From the NCBI RefSeq assembly GCF_949987515.2, contig NC_082692.2, forward strand, positions 85,135,488-85,199,487: DNA of 64,000 nucleotides, in the 5' to 3' direction. Below, one piece after another: positions 1 to 10,844 of the stretch. The DNA is from Delphinus delphis (lineage: Eukaryota > Chordata > Mammalia > Artiodactyla > Delphinidae). The notes beneath the pieces were generated by a model. It was not told the DNA's origin. It made no database searches and was given only the letters and a program-made list of their open reading frames with translations. The stretch's first letter is position 1; each line of letters starts with the position of its first letter. The position numbers and the translations under genes were made by a program.

Positions 1-8
1 AAAATGAG

Positions 9-216
9 CGGGGTTTCTCAACCTGGGCGCGATTGACTTTTGGGGCAGGGAACTGTCCTATGCATTGTAGGAAGTTTAGCAGTATCCCGGGCCTCTGCCT
101 ACTAGATGCCAGTGGAACCCATCACTCCCCAGTCAAGACAGCCCAAAATGTCCCCAGACTTGGCCCAATGTCCCCCTGGGAGGCAAAACTGCCCGCCCTG
201 GGATGAGAATCGCTAC
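9..216 (-). mobile_element. MER20-like hAT-Charlie DNA transposon remnant
   Basis: The left end reads gggtttctcaacct and the right end keeps a diverged gatgagaatcgct terminus, matching hAT-Charlie terminal inverted repeats. Between them lie the family landmarks in reverse order: tgcattgtaggaagtttagc, tactagatgccagtgg, and gtccccagacttggcccaat followed by tgtccccctgggaggcaaaa. It is non-autonomous and has no coding capacity. The name MER20 is from memory; the hAT assignment is firmer than the subfamily. Confidence 0.75.
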
Positions 217-1084
217 TCCAGGTACCCTCAGGGCAGAAGGCAGGACTCCCTCTGGGTCACCAACATTCCTCTCCTTGCCACGGCTATTTATCCGAGAACT
301 TCCCCCACAAGGAAAAGCAGACATCAGTCTTACTTCTCTGGGTAACTGAGTAACCAAATCATTTTCTTTTCAAAACAGAGGGGGCTCAAGAGGAGGCTGT
401 TCGTAACTCAAAGAGAGCTCCGGGTACGCTCCACGGCCATGCTAAGTCACCACCGACCTCCTTCCAGTTTCTGACAAAGCTGTTGGCAGCAAACCTCGTC
501 CCATCGTGATTAAGCGGACTTTAATTAATAGAGTCCTCGACTCCATAAACAATGTCAGATGTGTGGTCAGCCTCCTAGCTCTCAGTCTAAAAACAAAACG
601 TAGTAAAGGAAGCGACAACAGATAGAATCAGAACTCCAGGTTACCGCGTCTCATAAGATGATGCGTGGGGTTTAAATTAGGCAGAAGCTTCATCTGGACG
701 TTCTAATTAAAATTCACCTTCTGGGAAGTCCAGGGGCATTTGCGTCTCATGTGTAGGAAGCTACGGAATGAACCATTTTATTATGTGGAGGGGCCAGTGC
801 CTGTCACTAAGTTCTCCTTCCCAGTACTAATTCATCCACTGTCTCCAGGGCTCCTGAACTCATGTAGCCCAGCTTGTGGTTTTAATGGTCAATATGTCTG
901 AATGATTACTAGATTCATTGAACAGTTTGGAAAAACAAGTATTCATTTCCCAGACTTTGGCTAACCTTGGCATCCTGATAGTTTTACATCTAACGTGGCT
1001 CTAAGGATTCATTCTGACTTTGGAGGAACCTTCTTATGAGAAGCAGAAGTGGGCATCTGCCAGGGCCCCTCCGTCACACACATA
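217..1084. other. No gene recognised; unique sequence
   Basis: No repeat family, open frame of note or RNA gene is visible. Two AT-rich homeodomain-like cores occur (ctttaattaatag near 520 and tctaattaaaattc near 702). They are compatible with a conserved non-coding element, but alignment to other mammals would be needed to say so. Confidence 0.4.
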
Positions 1085-1236
1085 AGCCTGATGTCAATTT
1101 CATTCAGTCAGTCACACAACAGATATTCATTGCTTGCTATACTGTGTACCAGGCACTACATGAAACATTGGGGAAGAGGAGTAAACAAAAGCTGAAAATG
1201 CTTGCCCTCGTGGAGCTTACATTCCAGTGACTTTCT
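1085..1236 (-). mobile_element. L2 LINE 3' end fragment, reverse strand
   Basis: The series of motifs is the reverse complement of the L2 3' end: cagatattcattgcttgct, gtgtaccaggcacta, then cttgccctcgtggagcttac and attccagtg. L2 is an ancient CR1-clade LINE shared by all mammals and long inactive. The fragment is 5'-truncated and carries no coding part. Confidence 0.75.
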
Positions 1237-1610
1237 CCATGAATGATGTATAATTTTTCAATTGAACAGTTTTTTAGAAGAAACTAAAAGTGGTAGCTAC
1301 CAATATAAACTGACCGAGTCAGCTAAGAGGATGTCTTCTGTTAGAGTTATTATTTAAACCATAAGAAAACGCCAAATAAAACTGTAGGTTTTGAAGCAGG
1401 GGGTAAAAATAGAGAAATCAACGAATAATAATGGTAAGATGGTCATTAAGAACCTACCACAAAGGAACCTGAAGGTTGATTTACCAACAGTGGAAAGATC
1501 GGGCCACTCTATATATGTATCTGGGGTCCCAGCTTAGCTTAGAAGAAGGATACATGTCCTGAAAAGAGTCAAAAAACCAAATGACACCGAAATTTTTGTT
1601 TTGGGGCGGG

Positions 1611-1636
<26 letters not shown>
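1611..1636. repeat. (GA)13 microsatellite
   Basis: Uninterrupted GA dinucleotide run, preceded by ggggcggg and followed by an imperfect gaatgaatgagagag tail. Simple repeat, probably length-polymorphic. Confidence 0.97.
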
Positions 1637-1641
<5 letters not shown>

Positions 1642-1863
1642 TGAGAGAGTGAGAACTCATCCCTTAGTTCCACTTAAGCTGTAGCATTGCACTGGAAAGA
1701 ATTTGGGGCCCGGGGAGAAATGGCGGAGGGAAGATTGTGATTCTGGCGTATCTACAAGACTCCAATTGGCACAGCACAGCCAGTTCCTCCTCCAGGCAAC
1801 AGAAAATAGCCTCCTCTGGATGCTTGTCTTAGGACACAGAACAGCAGAAGGTAGAAGAGGCCA

Positions 1864-2210
1864 ATGAAATCTTTCATCCCTCCAGCAGGTGCCGGGGAAG
1901 CATGCATCTTATGCTCCAGGGGAACACACTGTGCATTTTCTGGGTCAGTATTCAGAAGTTCGAGTTCTGGAGAAGAGATGATAATGGTCTGTACAATTTA
2001 TACTGTCATCCCCAAGGAAGCAGAAACGTGTGTGCTCCGTAAGAATCAGGCATGGCTGGCCTGCTGTGTGCCTGCTGGACCTCTGTGCTGGCTGGAAAGT
2101 CACATGTCTCTGAATGTTTGGAAGTATAGTACCCAGTTGTTTGTTTGTTGCTCTGCTCCCTATAAACAGTTTGGTCTCCTTCTGGGGAAAAGAAATCATG
2201 TGAGCAGAGC

Positions 2211-2257
<47 letters not shown>

Positions 2258-2463
2258 CTCGCAAAAATGCTCTGCTCCAGGATCCAATAAAGCCAGACTT
2301 TTCTAGGGCAAAGAGAATCTTAAAGTGGAAGACCCTGGCTTCTCGCACAGTTCTATGTCATGATGAGCACAATGATATATTTTTTAAAATTAAAACAGCT
2401 CTTAGGGAAGTGTCCATGTTAAAACTAACTTTTCTGGTTTATCACGAAAGAAAATATAGTTGA
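1864..2463 (+). other. Open frame of 199 codons, probably chance
   Basis: An ATG-to-stop frame crosses the (AC)19 microsatellite, which is read as a Thr-His run in the middle. I recognise no domain, signal peptide or family, and the residues on either side of the repeat show no amphipathic or motif structure. The reverse strand is also open across the same dinucleotide run, as expected because AC/GT repeats contain no stop codons. I regard it as non-coding. Its only distinction is that it is the longest forward open frame in the window. Confidence 0.15.
2217..2254. repeat. (AC)19 microsatellite
   Basis: Perfect 38 bp AC run followed by actctctcgc. Likely polymorphic and Z-DNA-prone. Confidence 0.98.
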
Positions 2464-2589
2464 GATCTCCATCCCGTCTCATGTCCTTACAAATTCTTCT
2501 CTCTGAAATTCACCTATGTCAGGATTGCTTTATTTAGGATAGTATTACTTTATGCCCATTTTATGTATTGATGGGTCAATTATTCCACG

Positions 2590-2932
2590 CCTTTTATGAT
2601 GCGGTAGGAGCTGGAGCCTTCAACCTGCCTGGCATGATCTCCTTCCTCAAGCTCTTTGCACGGCTAGATCTTTCTAGCCTTTGGGTCTCAGTTGAAATGT
2701 CACCTCCTCAGAGAAACCTTCCCTGACCTCTTCCAGAGAGAACCCTCTCCCTCCTCCCAAAATTATTATGTACAATTCTGACTTGTTCCTTGACGTATTT
2801 ACTCATGTACTATCTGTCTCCCTCCTTAGAAATGAGCTCCATGAAGACAGACATCTGTTTTGCGCACTACAAATTCCTCAGTGGCATCGAGTGGGCACTT
2901 AAATATTTGAATGAATGAATGACCAAACGAAT
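2590..2932 (+). mobile_element. L2 LINE 3' end, forward strand
   Basis: Carries the L2 3'-end signature in order: tctcagttgaaatgtcacct, cctcagagaaaccttccctg, gaaatgagctccatgaagac, and a terminus of aaatatttgaatgaatgaat. This is the 3' UTR plus the last remnant of ORF2. No intact coding sequence remains. Confidence 0.88.
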
Positions 2933-4239
2933 CAATGATCAAGTGACAAGATCACCCTGTCATCGGAAGACCCCAGCTCTTTTGGCCTTTCCTTCCTCCA
3001 CTGTAAAATAAAGATGACACCCAACTCAGAAATGAGAGATTCAGATAGAAATGAATTTTCCCTTTACAGGAACTCCAAAGACAAGAATGAGGATGTGCTG
3101 ACCCAGAGCTCACAGATGCCCCGGAGAGAGCTGGGAGGGAGTCCCTTGAGGGGGAGCCACCTACCCTTGGGATCTCCACCCACCTGGGATTCCACCAGTG
3201 CCCAATCCTACATGTCAGACCTAACAGACAAAGTAAAACCCTGGGCCTCTGGTGACCTTTAGGTCTCCTAGCTCGACATACATGTTTACATGTGTTCTTT
3301 TAGACTTAGTTTCCCCCAGATCCCAGAATCACCAAGACCTCTCAATTCTAAGAGCAGACACACGGGAATCTTTGAAAGTTATTTAAAATTGGAAACGTAT
3401 GCCATCGTGAATAAAGCCAGGCAAATATCCTATTCAGGACTGAAATCCATGATGGAGAACTATAAAATAATGCAAATGAACACACACACACGCCTCAATT
3501 TATGCTTCAAATGAATGCAGCACACGTGAAAGTAGTCACCGTGAGGATCTGCACTTATTCCAACAATGATTCCATTCATCAAACCCCATTTGGATTTCCC
3601 TTTTTGGAATTTCCATGAGAAAACAAGACATTGGTTAAAACATTGCCTCTTACGGTAAATTTTATCCATGTGGCTGTGTTTGATTTTTGAAAATGACCTA
3701 ACAGAAATTCAGACCATGCCTTGGGGGGCAATCAAGCAGGTAAATCCTGGCTTTTTGCTGAAATAATGAAGCCTGGTTTTCTTGTCTGGTTCAGAAAGTA
3801 GCTTTAAGGGCGATAATCAAAAGTGAAATTCAAGTGAAGAGGTTTCACTGGTAGCATCTTTGAAGCAGCGTGTAATTTCCTAGGGTTGGAAATCTTGAAG
3901 GACAACATTCTTTTGGATCTATAACATGTAATATGTTTATTTTAAATTCCATATGATTACTTACAGAACAACCTGAAACGGGAAGAGCAGCTTACAAATA
4001 TGTAAAGCCTCCACTTCTAAACAGCTATGTGTCACATTAAGGGGCTGTATGTTGCTATTCTGGTATCCAACATGAAAACTTCAAATGTAATTCCTGCTGC
4101 TCTTCAATCAGTCATAACGAAGATCAAATACATAGGAGCTAAACTGCTGTAAACATAATCGCTTGTTTTATAAAAGTCACAGGACTGCATAATTATAACT
4201 TTTTCTTCTTCTTAAAAGAAATAATGAATGCTCAAAGCA
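2933..4239. other. No gene recognised; mostly unique sequence
   Basis: Open frames here are short (at most 82 codons) and show no recognisable domain. A short (CA)n run lies at 3480-3491. The stretch 3840-4170 is AT-rich with no repeat I can name. No RNA gene or promoter element is evident. Confidence 0.4.
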
Positions 4240-4375
4240 GAAAATTTGGAAAACACAAAGTATAAAGTAACAAACACCCATAATCCTATCATCTATAAAT
4301 AATCAAGGTAAACACCTGGGCATATATCCTTCCAGATCTTTCTCTAGCATGTGTGTTTTTGTGTGTACTGTAGAC
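4240..4375. repeat. Ancient interspersed repeat fragment, family uncertain
   Basis: The run aaaatttggaaaacacaaag ... cccataatcctatcatct ... catatatccttccagatc matches a phrase widely dispersed in mammalian genomes, but I cannot assign it to one family from memory. Confidence 0.4.
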
Positions 4376-4397
4376 AAGAAGCCTAGCACGGACATAT

Positions 4398-4590
4398 TCT
4401 GCCACTTAGGAGCTTTGGGACCTTGGGTAAGGTAGTCTGTGCCTCTGTTCCATCATCTGTAAAATGGCAATAATAATGCTTGCCTTGTGCATTGTAACAA
4501 TTAAATGACAGGAGGAACATTAAGTTCATAGCCTACCATCTAACACATAGTAGGTACTCAAATTAATTATACCCATACTATTATCATTAT
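4398..4590 (+). mobile_element. MIR SINE, forward
   Basis: MIR core motifs in order: ctgccacttaggagctttgg, gaccttgggtaag, catctgtaaaatggcaataa, and a 3' end of cacatagtaggtactcaa. It is an ancient tRNA-derived SINE that lacks its tRNA head. Confidence 0.85.
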
Positions 4591-4879
4591 ATAATTTAGA
4601 ATATAGCCGTTATCACTGAAAAGTACCTTGTCAACATTTTCCTTGACATTACTTTCAATTCTATTGCAAAAAACATATTTAAAACTTGGAGCTAATTAAT
4701 CTATTATTCAAAACTGTGCCCAGGTTGATAAATAGAAAAAGTTGTAGCCTGATACGAAGCCAGAGATGTCAAAGCCACTGGTAAAAATCAATAAAAAAGA
4801 GTCCCTCGAGCTTAGTGTCAAAACCAACAGAATTAGCACCGCTGACAATGGATTCAGGCACAAATATATTAACATCAAA

Positions 4880-5672
4880 AAAAAAAAAAGAACAACTATA
4901 GCCCCTATGGAAAACAGTATGGAGTTTCCTCAAAAAAATAAAAGAACTACTATAAAATCCAGCAATTCCACTTCTGGGTATACATCCAAAGGAAACAGAA
5001 TCACTATCTCTGAGAGATATCTGCACCCATATGTTCATTGCAGCATTATTTACAATAGCCAAGACATAGAAACAACTTTAGTGTCCATCAACAGAGGAAT
5101 GAGTAAAGAAAATATAGTATACACACACACAGACACACAGGCAGACACACACAGTGGAATATTATTCAACCTAAAAAAGGAAAGAAATCCTGCTATTAGT
5201 GACAACATGGATGAATCTTGAGGGCATTATGCTAAGTGAACGAAGTCAAACAAAGAAAGATAAACACTAGTCATCTCACTTATATGTGGGATCGAAAAGA
5301 AAACCAAACTCATAGAAACAGAGAACAGATGGGTGGTTTCCAGGGGTGGGAGAAATGGGTGAAGGTGGTCAAAGTGTACGAAGTTCCAGTTATAAGATGA
5401 GTAAGTTCTAGGGAGGTAATACACAGCAGGGTGACCACAGTTAACAATACAGTATTGTATATTTTAAAGTAGCGAGGAGAGTAGATTTTGAAAGCTGTCA
5501 CCACACACACACACACAAATTGTAACTATGTGAAGTGATAAGTGCATTAGCTAATCTTTATATGGTAATTATTTTGCAATATATGCATACATAAAATCAT
5601 TACATTGTATACCTTAAACTTACACAATGTTGTATGTCAATCATGTCAATAAAGCTGGACAAAATATATACA
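4880..5672 (+). mobile_element. L1 LINE, 5'-truncated 3' end
   Basis: The L1 ORF2 C-terminal and 3' UTR phrases appear in order: atggaaaacagtatggagtt, ccagcaattccacttctggg, cattgcagcattatttacaa, gacaacatggatgaatcttg, gcattatgctaagtgaa. It ends near aataaagctggac. The frame is broken by stops, so nothing functional is encoded. A small CA-rich stretch at 5120-5152 lies inside it. Confidence 0.93.
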
Positions 5673-5708
5673 CACACACAAAGTCTACAGGTGAACTTAC
5701 GTCTAGTC

Positions 5709-5918
5709 CAGTGGTTCTTAACCAGGACAATTTTGCCCCTAAGGGACATCTGTCGATGTCTAGAGACATCTGTCACAATTTGGGGGGCGGGGTTACTGAC
5801 ATCTAGTGGGTAAAGGTCAGAGATGCTGAACATTATCCTGCAATGCACAGGATAGCCGCTATAACAAATAAGTATCTGACCATTTAAATATCAGTAATGC
5901 TGAAGTTGAGAAACCCTG
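5709..5918 (+). mobile_element. MER20-like hAT-Charlie element, near full length
   Basis: Starts cagtggttcttaacc and ends gttgagaaaccctg, which are the two hAT terminal inverted repeats. Internal landmarks are ttttgcccctaagggacatc, ctgacatctagtgggtaaag and caatgcacaggatagcc. The flanks gtctagtc (5701-5708) and cctagtcc (5919-5926) look like a decayed 8 bp target-site duplication, as expected for hAT insertion. Confidence 0.88.
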
Positions 5919-5939
5919 CCTAGTCCTAACTAGCTCTAT

Positions 5940-6230
5940 AATCATAAACAAGTCACAGTCCCTAAGAATGGTAATGGTGATGACAGTTCACATTTATTGA
6001 GCACTGCTGCCAACCCAGTGCTAAATGCTTCATGGGAACTATTTTGGTTTAACCTTACCAAAAGTTCTATGATGTAGCCTCTATTATCATCCACACTATT
6101 GGCAAGGCAACAGGCTCATGAGGATGAAGAACTTTGCCCCAAATCACACAGCCAGCAAGTGCTGTGGCTCACATCATTTCACTCTCGAGCCTTTGTCCTT
6201 AAACTCCAATGCTCTTCAGCCTTGCTTGGA
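5940..6230 (-). mobile_element. MIR SINE, reverse
   Basis: Reverse-complement MIR phrases: cacatttattgagcactgct, tagcctctattatcatccac, actttgccccaaatcacaca, gccagcaagtgctg. This is the typical MIR core plus 3' end. Ancient and inactive. Confidence 0.85.
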
Positions 6231-8196
6231 ACTTCCCCGTGTTGCCAGGTGTTTATAAAGGTATATTATGATCTGCTGATAGAGATTCCATCTCATATGC
6301 CAACTCCATTGGCATTTTAGCAGAAGTCCTGGGATACCATGTTGAAAGACCATGTGGCCATGGATGACTCAACAGAAAGAGAGCCATGATCGATTATTGA
6401 TGTCTGTTATGGAAGTGGGAGGGAAGAGTAGTGGTATTCATGCCACATATTTGATATCTTGGGACTAGATGATAATATTTACGATCTTCCCAAGAGTCAG
6501 TCACCTACGTTCCTATGTTTTCTACCCCTCCCCTGCCATGAGCAGCCTTAATTCTTGGCCAAGGCCCATTTGCAGAGCTGTGTACATCAAAGAGAACTGA
6601 GGACTAAGTAGCCTATGGCAAGGGCCTTATTGAATACACAGTTTTCCCTGGTTGCAGGGAAACTGCTGAAAACTCTCAGGTCCTAGCCTACATAAGACAG
6701 AAAACATCAAAGTTCATGAAAATCACAGCACACCTCCACCCAGAGGCAAAGCCAAGAATAAACAACTTTGGGGATTGGACTGATTTCATAAAATACTCTG
6801 AGTGACTGAAGTAAAAAACAGCAATGACTACACACTTCAGAGAGGCCAAATAATAACCTACTACATTTTTTTAAAAGTATGCAATGTTTAGCAAACTGAG
6901 ATCACTGGGGGAAAAAAAAAGAAGAGGAATCACAGAAACTTTACTAAACAAAGTCATATACCAACAAACATCTAAACCACTGTAACCAAGATGAGGAATT
7001 GAAGCTCGTTTTTAGTTACAAAGAGTTGAAGGATGGGGTGGGAAATAAACAAAAATTCAAGAGTTAAATCATTAAGAAGATACTCTGAACTATTTTCCCA
7101 CAAGTAATTTCTTTAAAAAAAAAAAAGGAAAGAAAGAAAAGCTATACTCTGTGTTAAAAAAAAAAAAAAAAAGCCAATGTCCTGCATTACTGTCCAAATA
7201 AAACCTCTCTGCAAGCGGTCAACCAAAAAACTGAAATTCCATTGTCATAACATTATTTCTGTGGGGTACCACTTCAGAATACCGTTATAAAAAAACAGTG
7301 GGGTAATTAATTTAGGACTCTTTAAAGAAGAGGGAAAAAAATTAACAAAATAAAACCCACTCAGAAAGTACAAGAAAACCTGGATTTAAATCCTTGAAGT
7401 GTGTTGTTTCAAAGCCTTCCTGTTTACGAACAACAGCAACATACATGCGCGCGCACGCACACGCACACCACCCACATCAAGTTTTCCAGGAAGTTAGATA
7501 TTTAAATAAAACAACATTTGGACTCCTTTAGTCAAAGGAATGTAATTTCTTCCTAAACTACCTCTATCACTGATGGATGAACTGGTGTAGTTTTTATTAC
7601 AGGAGTGGAAAACTGATGCTGAAGGATCACATTTCTATCTGCCTAAAAGATTCTGAGACATATGGACATAAAACAATATCTAACACATAATTTTTTCTCA
7701 TGAAACAAGCTAATTTTTTTAATCAAATCATCTTACAAGCAAAATAATCCATCTCTGTAACACAAAAGCAAATAAGTACTGAAAACGCTACTTCAGGTGA
7801 ATTTTGCTAACGTCGAGCTTAAGGCAACTCGGCAAGAAATGACAACATATACTACATTATTTACAATCCCCACATCTTAGCTGTGTCTACAAGCACCAAA
7901 ACATTGTGATGCAAAGTCAAAGTCAGTAATTGCTCAGATATCATGTCTACTCACCAACAGCTGGAATTTCCTCAACACTGGCTCTCTCGCTAAGCAGTTT
8001 TAGAATTTCCCTAAGAGGGTTTTTCCCACACTTCCCTCTGTGGGCTCACACTCCCGTCCTTCGCGAGCTCCTTGCTACAATTTGATGTGCGCAGCCACAC
8101 GTGCTAACTGACTTCTGTTGGGCTGTCCTTGGCCTCACATGTTGACTGCTAATGGTGTATGTGGATAGAACCAAATTCTTATCTCTAGGAATGTTC
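6231..8196. other. No gene recognised; A-rich stretch
   Basis: Nearly 2 kb without a repeat I can place or an open frame above about 75 codons. Several A runs occur (6909-6919, 7118-7130, 7156-7172), and an alternating purine-pyrimidine gcgcgcacgcacacgcacac stretch lies at 7447-7468. Part may be an old AT-rich LINE too diverged to recognise by eye. Confidence 0.4.
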
Positions 8197-8425
8197 ATTT
8201 TTTTCTTTTTTTTAAAATTGAAGTCTAATTGATTTACAGTGTTGTATTAATTTCTGCTATACAGCAATGTGATTCAGTTATACATATATATTTTTTTAAT
8301 ATTCTTTTCCATTATGGTTTATCAAAGGATACTGAATATACCTCTCTGCGCTATACAGTAGGACCTTGATGTTTATCCATTCCATATATAATAGCTTACA
8401 TCTGCTAACCTCAACCTCCCACTCT
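8197..8425 (-). mobile_element. Cetartiodactyl L1 3' end, reverse strand
   Basis: Reads as the reverse complement of the L1 3' UTR: gatttacagtgttgtattaa, gctatacagcaatgtgattc, ttccattatggtttatcaaa, gcgctatacagtaggacctt. The poly(T) at the left is the tail. The flanks ggaatgttc (8188-8196) and ggaaatgttc (8426-8435) are consistent with a target-site duplication. Heavily 5'-truncated. Confidence 0.9.
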
Positions 8426-8759
8426 GGAAATGTTCTTAATTGCAAAATATTTTTTTTCCGTTCAAAGACTATGACTCTCCCATGAGGAAGAGCTAAGGAA
8501 GAAAAATCACCTGGGTATCCATACTCCTTCCTTTCCCTCCAAATGCTCCTCCCATCTTAACCTAGAGAAATGGCTTCACTTGTAAGTAAAGGCTGCTCTT
8601 CCCTCAAGTCCCATATCTTTCACAGCCAGAGTTAGAATTCTCCAAATTCCCTTCCACCTCTTCCCAAGCCTTCCTCAATAATTCATCCTTGTTTGGAGTC
8701 TCCACCCACAAGGAAGCCATCTCCCATCCTCCCAGGCCCAGGGAGTGACAGGACAGCTT

Positions 8760-8912
8760 GGTTATGACAGGCTGCATTCATAGTCACACTGCCCTGGGAT
8801 CTAATACTGGGTCAGCCAATGATGACTTGTGTGACCTCAGGGAGGTTACTTCCTCCCTCCCCAATCTTTAGTTTCCACATCTGTAGACTGGATGCAACGA
8901 TAGTACATTAGG
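8760..8912 (+). mobile_element. MIR SINE, forward
   Basis: Motifs acttgtgtgacctcagggag, gttacttcctccctcc and agtttccacatctgtagac follow the MIR core order. It abuts the LTR fragment that follows. Confidence 0.75.
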
Positions 8913-9288
8913 CTGCTTGGAGTAATACCACATACTGGGTGGTTGAAGCAAAAGACATTTGTTTTCTCACAGTTTTGGAGGCCAAAAGTCCAAGATCAAG
9001 GTGCCAGCAGGGTTGGTTTCTAGTGAGACTCTCTTTCTGACTTGCAGATGGCCACCTTCTCACTGTATCCTCACATGGTCTTTCCACTACATGCGGTGAG
9101 AGGAGGATCTCTGCTTTCTCTTCCTCTTCGTATAAGGACACCAGCCCTATAAGACTAGGGCCCCACCCTTATGACCTCATTTTACCTTAATTACCTCCCG
9201 AAAGGGCCATATCTTCAAATACAGTCAAATTGGGGATTAGGACTTCAGTATAGGAATTTTAGGGGCACACAATTTAGTCTATAACCAA
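8913..9288 (-). mobile_element. MLT1-type LTR (ERVL-MaLR), reverse strand
   Basis: The reverse complement of MLT1 is followed over its length: accacatactgggtggttga, tttgttttctcacagttttg, ccaagatcaaggtgccagca, gataaggacaccagcc-like wording at 9133-9150, cttatgacctcattttacct and aatacagtcaaattggggat. MaLR LTRs are solitary remnants of non-autonomous retrovirus-like elements. No internal coding sequence is present. Confidence 0.9.
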
Positions 9289-10329
9289 GAGTATCCTTGC
9301 CTCCTAGAGTTATTTAAGGAATGTGCTAGTTCGGATCCCCTGAGAAGCAGAGGCCAAGATGGTACCAGTGACTGACTGGGGAAACCACATGTGAGGGAAA
9401 CTGAGGGGCTAAAGGAGACCAAAAGAGCTGTCAGACTGCAAGACAGGTCTGACTGACACTGTGGGGGGCAAAAGGGAAAGAAGGGACCTGGAGTAGGGAA
9501 AGTCTTAGATGATGGTACAGTTCTAAGGAAGTTTCAGCAAGGTCAATGAAAAGCCCTGGATCCAAAGTCATTTGTGTCTCATAGCAACGGGCCTGTATCA
9601 GTGTTCCTGCTGCACTGGGTCACTGGTTGGGAAAAGTCTGTGGGAAGTGCAGCACACACAGTGGACCAGAGGGCAGGAGATGAGACGGTTATTCAATTAC
9701 GCTTCCCTAGGTTGGGGATCTGAGAGAAGTTTCTTCATGGCCACCACCAGGCTTAAATGCAATAACGCATAGGAAGCTCTCATCTGCATCTCAGAGAAAG
9801 AGCTCTATAAGGTAGTAGTGGTAAAGATGATGACAATGATGATATTACTCTCCCAGTTTTACTGAGGTTCTTGGAATGTGACGCACAGTTTTCATCCACT
9901 CATGTGCTTTCATCATGCTCTGAAGCTACAAATCCCTTACTGGCGAGCTAACCTAGCAGATCCTTGTTGTCCTGTACACAAATGACCTCTTCCGACACTT
10001 CTTCAAACACCTACAGGGCAATAACCTGTATGTCATCATCACCCAGAGAATAATGATAAGCCCTATCATCACCCCAGCTTAATCTCTGCAGAAATATACC
10101 AGCCCACTGATGGAGGAAGGGGGAACTGAGGCAGAGCCTGGCAGACTCCCTGAGTTGAGGGCACAGAGGTGGAAGTCCAGGAAGGTGAAGGTAGTTAAGG
10201 TACTAGAGGAGAGAGCTATACGGAGAGCGTACTCCAGAGAAGGATTATTCAGCTGAGAACTGATCTTACAGGCATATGAAGAAATTACCCAAAACCTGGG
10301 GGAGAGAACCACTCAAAAGGATTAGAAGG
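9289..10329. other. No gene recognised
   Basis: Unique-looking sequence. A possible worn MIR or L2 scrap lies at 9840-9920 (attactctcccagttttact), too short to call. No exon-like structure is seen. Confidence 0.35.
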
Positions 10330-10627
10330 AACAATTCCTAGAGCTCACAACCCAGCAGAAATAATGGGCGATTCCTGTTAGCCAGAGTGGAAAACCTCAC
10401 AATTCACAGGGCGTCAAGTGGACTACTCAGAAGAGTCTTTCCTCGAGAATGGGGCAACAAGTAGCCCGAACTAAATGCTGATCTGTTCCCACCCAACAAA
10501 GATTAAAAGCAAGACCCATAAAGGATAAATTGTTTCCAATTAAGTTATACCTGTTTCAGAACAAAGCAGAAGAATGTTTATAGGAATACAAAAATATCCA
10601 GCACCCAACAAGGTAAAATTCAAAATG

Positions 10628-10844
10628 TCGGGCTCCCCTGGTGGCGCAGTGGTTGAGAGTCCGCCTGCTGATGCAGGGGACACAGGTTCGTGCCCCGGTG
10701 TGGGAAGATCCCACATGCTGCGGAGCGGCTGCGCCCGTGAGCCATGGCCGCTGAGCCTGCGCGTCCGGAGCCTGGGCTCCGCAACGGGAGAGGCCACAAC
10801 AGTGAGAGGCCCGCGTACCGCAAAAAAACAAAAAACAAAACAAA
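10628..10844 (+). mobile_element. CHR SINE (short type), forward, with 13 bp target-site duplication
   Basis: tRNA-derived SINE starting gggctcccctggtggcgcag. The A box is tggcgcagtgg and the B box region is ggttcgtgcccc. It ends at ccgcgtaccgc followed by an A-rich tail. Perfect 13 bp duplications of aaaattcaaaatg flank it (10615-10627 and 10845-10857), showing L1-mediated retroposition into the older L1. CHR SINEs are diagnostic of the cetacean, hippopotamid and ruminant lineage. Confidence 0.97.

Noticed and set aside
10628..10705. tRNA gene, because A and B boxes are present
   Set aside because: The promoter boxes belong to the tRNA-derived head of a CHR SINE; there is no anticodon stem or acceptor stem closure for a functional tRNA.
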